From: JADGOV01 sp963814355
Lineage (GTDB): Bacteria > Actinomycetota > Actinomycetes > JADGOV01
Reading direction: 5' to 3'
Length of the DNA: 64,000 nucleotides
Assembly: GCA_963814355.1 (NCBI GenBank)
Contig: CAWFCZ010000015.1
Coordinates: 1 to 64,000 of the forward strand
Below are positions 62,014 to 64,000 of the stretch, piece after piece. A program made the translations under genes and the position numbers. The notes below the pieces were generated by a model, which ran no database searches, had not been told where the DNA came from, and was given only the letters and a program-made list of their open reading frames with translations. Positions within the stretch are counted from its first letter, which is position 1. Each line of letters begins with the position of its first letter.

Positions 62014-63948
62014 ATGCCTGTCGAAAGCCTGTTCCCGCTGCTGGAGCCGCTGTTGCCCCGGGTCGGCAAGCCGATCCAGTACGTCGGCGGCGAGCTGAAC
62101 GCACAAGTGAAGCAGTGGGACGCGCCGGCCGGGCGCACCATGGTGCGTTGGTGCCTGCTCTACCCGGACGCCTACGAAGTCGGGCTGCCCAACCAAGGCG
62201 TGCAGATCCTCTACGAGGTCCTCAACGAGACGCCGGATGTCCTCGCCGAACGGTCGTACTCGGTGTGGCCGGATCTGGAGGCGCTCCTGCGCGAGCACGC
62301 TGTGCCGGCCTTCACCGTGGACGCGCACCGGCCGGTCCGGGCCTTCGACGTCCTCGGCGTGTCCTTCGCCACCGAACTCGGCTACACCAACTTCCTCACC
62401 GCACTCGACCTGGCCGGGATCCCGCTGGAGGCCAGGGACCGCGCCGAGGACGACCCGCTGGTGATCGCCGGAGGGCATGCCGCGTTCAACCCGGAGCCGA
62501 TCGCCGACTTCCTCGACGCGGCGGTGCTCGGCGACGGTGAGCAGGCCGTGCTGGCCATCACCGAGGTGTTGCGGGAGTGGAAGGCGCAGGGCCGCCCCGG
62601 CGGGCGGGACGAGGTCTTGGCGCGGCTGGCCGGCTCCGGCGCGGTGTACGTGCCCCGGTTCTACGACGTCGACTACCTGCCGGACGGGCGGCTTCAGCGG
62701 GTCGCGCCGAACCGGCCGGGGGTGCCGTACCGGGTGGCCAAGCACACCGTGATGGATCTGGACTCCTGGCCGTACCCCAAGCAGCCGCTGGTGCCACTGG
62801 CCGAAACCGTGCACGAGCGGTACAGCGTGGAGATCTTCCGGGGCTGCACCAGGGGGTGCCGGTTCTGCCAGGCCGGCATGATCACACGACCGGTTCGGGA
62901 GCGCAGCGTCACCGCGGTCGGGGAGATGGTGGCCGCCGGGGTGGCTGCCAGCGGCTTTACCGAGGTGGGGCTGCTGTCGCTGTCCAGCGCCGACCACTCC
63001 GAGATCGGGGTCATCGCCAAGGGCCTCGCCGACCGGTACGAAGGCACCAACACCTCGCTGTCGCTGCCGAGCACGCGCGTGGATGCGTTCAACGTCGACC
63101 TGGCCAACGAATTGGCGCGCAACGGCCGACGGTCCGGGCTCACCTTCGCACCGGAGGGTGGCTCGGAACGGATTCGCCGGGTGATCAACAAGATGGTCAC
63201 AGAGGAGGACCTGATCCGGACGGTGACCACCGCCTACGCCGGCGGCTGGCGGCAGGTGAAGCTCTACTTCATGTGCGGTCTCCCCACCGAGACCGACGAT
63301 GATGTGCTGCAGATCGCCGAGCTCGCCCAGAAAGTGATCAGGACCGGCCGGCAGGTGACCGGCCGCAGTGATATCCGCTGCACGGTGTCGATCGGAGGTT
63401 TCGTCCCCAAGCCGCACACCCCGTTTCAGTGGGCGGCCCAACTTGATGCCGCCACCACCGACGCCCGGCTGCGGAGGCTGCGAGACGCGATCGGTGCGGA
63501 CCGGGGCATGCGCAAGGCGATCGGGTACCGGTACCACGACGGTCGGCCGGGGATCATCGAGGGCCTGCTTTCGCGCGGGGACCGCCGGGTCGGCGGGGTG
63601 GTCCGCCGGGTCTGGGCGGCCGGCGGGCGGTTCGACGGCTGGAGCGAGTACTTCTCCTACGACCGCTGGGCGGCGGCGTGTGAGGCAGAGTTTGCCGGCA
63701 CACCGGTGAGCCTGGACTGGTACACCACCCGGGAGCGTGAGCGGGTCGAGGTGCTGCCGTGGGATCATTTGGACTCCGGGCTGGACAAGGAATGGCTCTG
63801 GGGGGACTGGCAGGAATCCCTCGCCGGCGGTGAGGTCGAGGACTGCCGCTGGGAGCCGTGCTACAACTGCGGGGTCTGCCCCGGTATGGATACCGAGATC
63901 CAGATCGGCCCGACCGGGCGGACGCTGCTGCCGCTGTCACCGGTATGA
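62014..63948 (+). CDS. TIGR03960-type B12-binding-like radical SAM protein
   Basis: A 644-residue radical SAM protein. The 4Fe-4S site is FRGCTRGCRFCQAG (CxxxCxxC). An N-terminal region with VSFATELGYTNFLTAL and VIAGGHAAFNPEP is B12-binding-like without an obvious His ligand. SSADHSEIG, SLPSTRVDAFNV and TFAPEGGSERIRRVINK are family segments. The C-terminal part has YNCGVCPG. The gene is normally followed by a TIGR03936/DUF2344 gene and rne, rplU, rpmA and obgE, which would lie beyond the right edge. ATG 62014 is preferred over ATG 62008 because of the TACGCT spacing. The function is unknown; the genomic link to ribosomal genes suggests RNA or ribosome modification. Confidence 0.92.
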   Translation: MPVESLFPLLEPLLPRVGKPIQYVGGELNAQVKQWDAPAGRTMVRWCLLYPDAYEVGLPNQGVQILYEVLNETPDVLAERSYSVWPDLEALLREHAVPAFTVDAHRPVRAFDVLGVSFATELGYTNFLTALDLAGIPLEARDRAEDDPLVIAGGHAAFNPEPIADFLDAAVLGDGEQAVLAITEVLREWKAQGRPGGRDEVLARLAGSGAVYVPRFYDVDYLPDGRLQRVAPNRPGVPYRVAKHTVMDLDSWPYPKQPLVPLAETVHERYSVEIFRGCTRGCRFCQAGMITRPVRERSVTAVGEMVAAGVAASGFTEVGLLSLSSADHSEIGVIAKGLADRYEGTNTSLSLPSTRVDAFNVDLANELARNGRRSGLTFAPEGGSERIRRVINKMVTEEDLIRTVTTAYAGGWRQVKLYFMCGLPTETDDDVLQIAELAQKVIRTGRQVTGRSDIRCTVSIGGFVPKPHTPFQWAAQLDAATTDARLRRLRDAIGADRGMRKAIGYRYHDGRPGIIEGLLSRGDRRVGGVVRRVWAAGGRFDGWSEYFSYDRWAAACEAEFAGTPVSLDWYTTRERERVEVLPWDHLDSGLDKEWLWGDWQESLAGGEVEDCRWEPCYNCGVCPGMDTEIQIGPTGRTLLPLSPV

Positions 63949-64000
63949 CGGTGGGGACGCGCTGATGGGCCGCACGCCTGACGGCCCACCGCCACCGCCC

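Overview
The window comes from a very GC-rich actinobacterium. The run tRNA-Gly, tRNA-Pro, tig, clpP1, clpP2, clpX, valS, folC, ndk, then mreB-mreC-mreD-mrdA-rodA and a TIGR03960-type radical SAM gene is a core actinobacterial chromosome order. Together with mycothiol-type enzymes, an F420-type oxidoreductase, a DUF222/HNH gene and many leaderless starts, it fits a Micromonosporaceae-like organism. The family placement is inference.

Layout. (1) 1-10134 is an accessory region. It holds the 3' end of a lysozyme-like plus NlpC/P60 cell-wall hydrolase and then a three-gene minus-strand operon: SNF2 helicase with a C-terminal DUF3883 domain, DUF1156 DNA methyltransferase and DUF499 ATPase. This is the composition of a Helicase-Methylase-ATPase (Hma-type) anti-phage system. 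The methylase gene carries two single-base losses. The region stops at the 3' end of a tRNA-Lys gene, as expected for a tRNA-targeted integrative element. (2) 10135-14876 holds tRNA-Lys, tRNA-His and tRNA-Arg, orn, a universal stress protein, small hypotheticals and the decayed remains of an arsenic-resistance cassette (arsR/aquaporin/arsC). (3) 14877-31887 is mostly housekeeping: ettA, a P450, glbO, an OsmC protein, a prolyl oligopeptidase, an HNH nuclease, an amidase, malQ, pepN, a DsbA-like protein, rpiB, a Nei-type glycosylase and aat. (4) 31888-38065 holds glcD-glcF behind a 100-bp inverted-repeat element, a response-regulator diguanylate cyclase, a SnoaL-like protein and a translationally coupled ArsR/SRPBCC/maleylpyruvate-isomerase-like operon. 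(5) 38193-49291 holds tRNAs, tig-clpP1P2-clpX, a secreted metzincin, valS, folC, an unknown membrane protein and ndk. (6) 49452-55194 is the rod-shape and peptidoglycan elongation operon. (7) 55238-60144 is a pyrimidine/hydantoin-type catabolic operon: NCS1 transporter, amidohydrolase of the nitrilase family, dihydropyrimidinase and an F420-type oxidoreductase. (8) 60344-61898 is a frameshifted DUF222/HNH gene with three separate tandem repeats. It is followed by the radical SAM gene.

How genes work together. Helicase, methylase and ATPase are coupled by overlapping or near-abutting start and stop codons and probably form one defence complex. Trigger factor and ClpXP form a folding and degradation module. 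MreBCD, PBP2 and RodA make up the elongasome. GlcD and GlcF form a membrane 2-hydroxyacid dehydrogenase. The catabolic operon takes up and opens pyrimidine- or hydantoin-type rings. At least fourteen genes start 6-8 nt after a TANNNT hexamer, which suggests that leaderless mRNAs are common in this genome.
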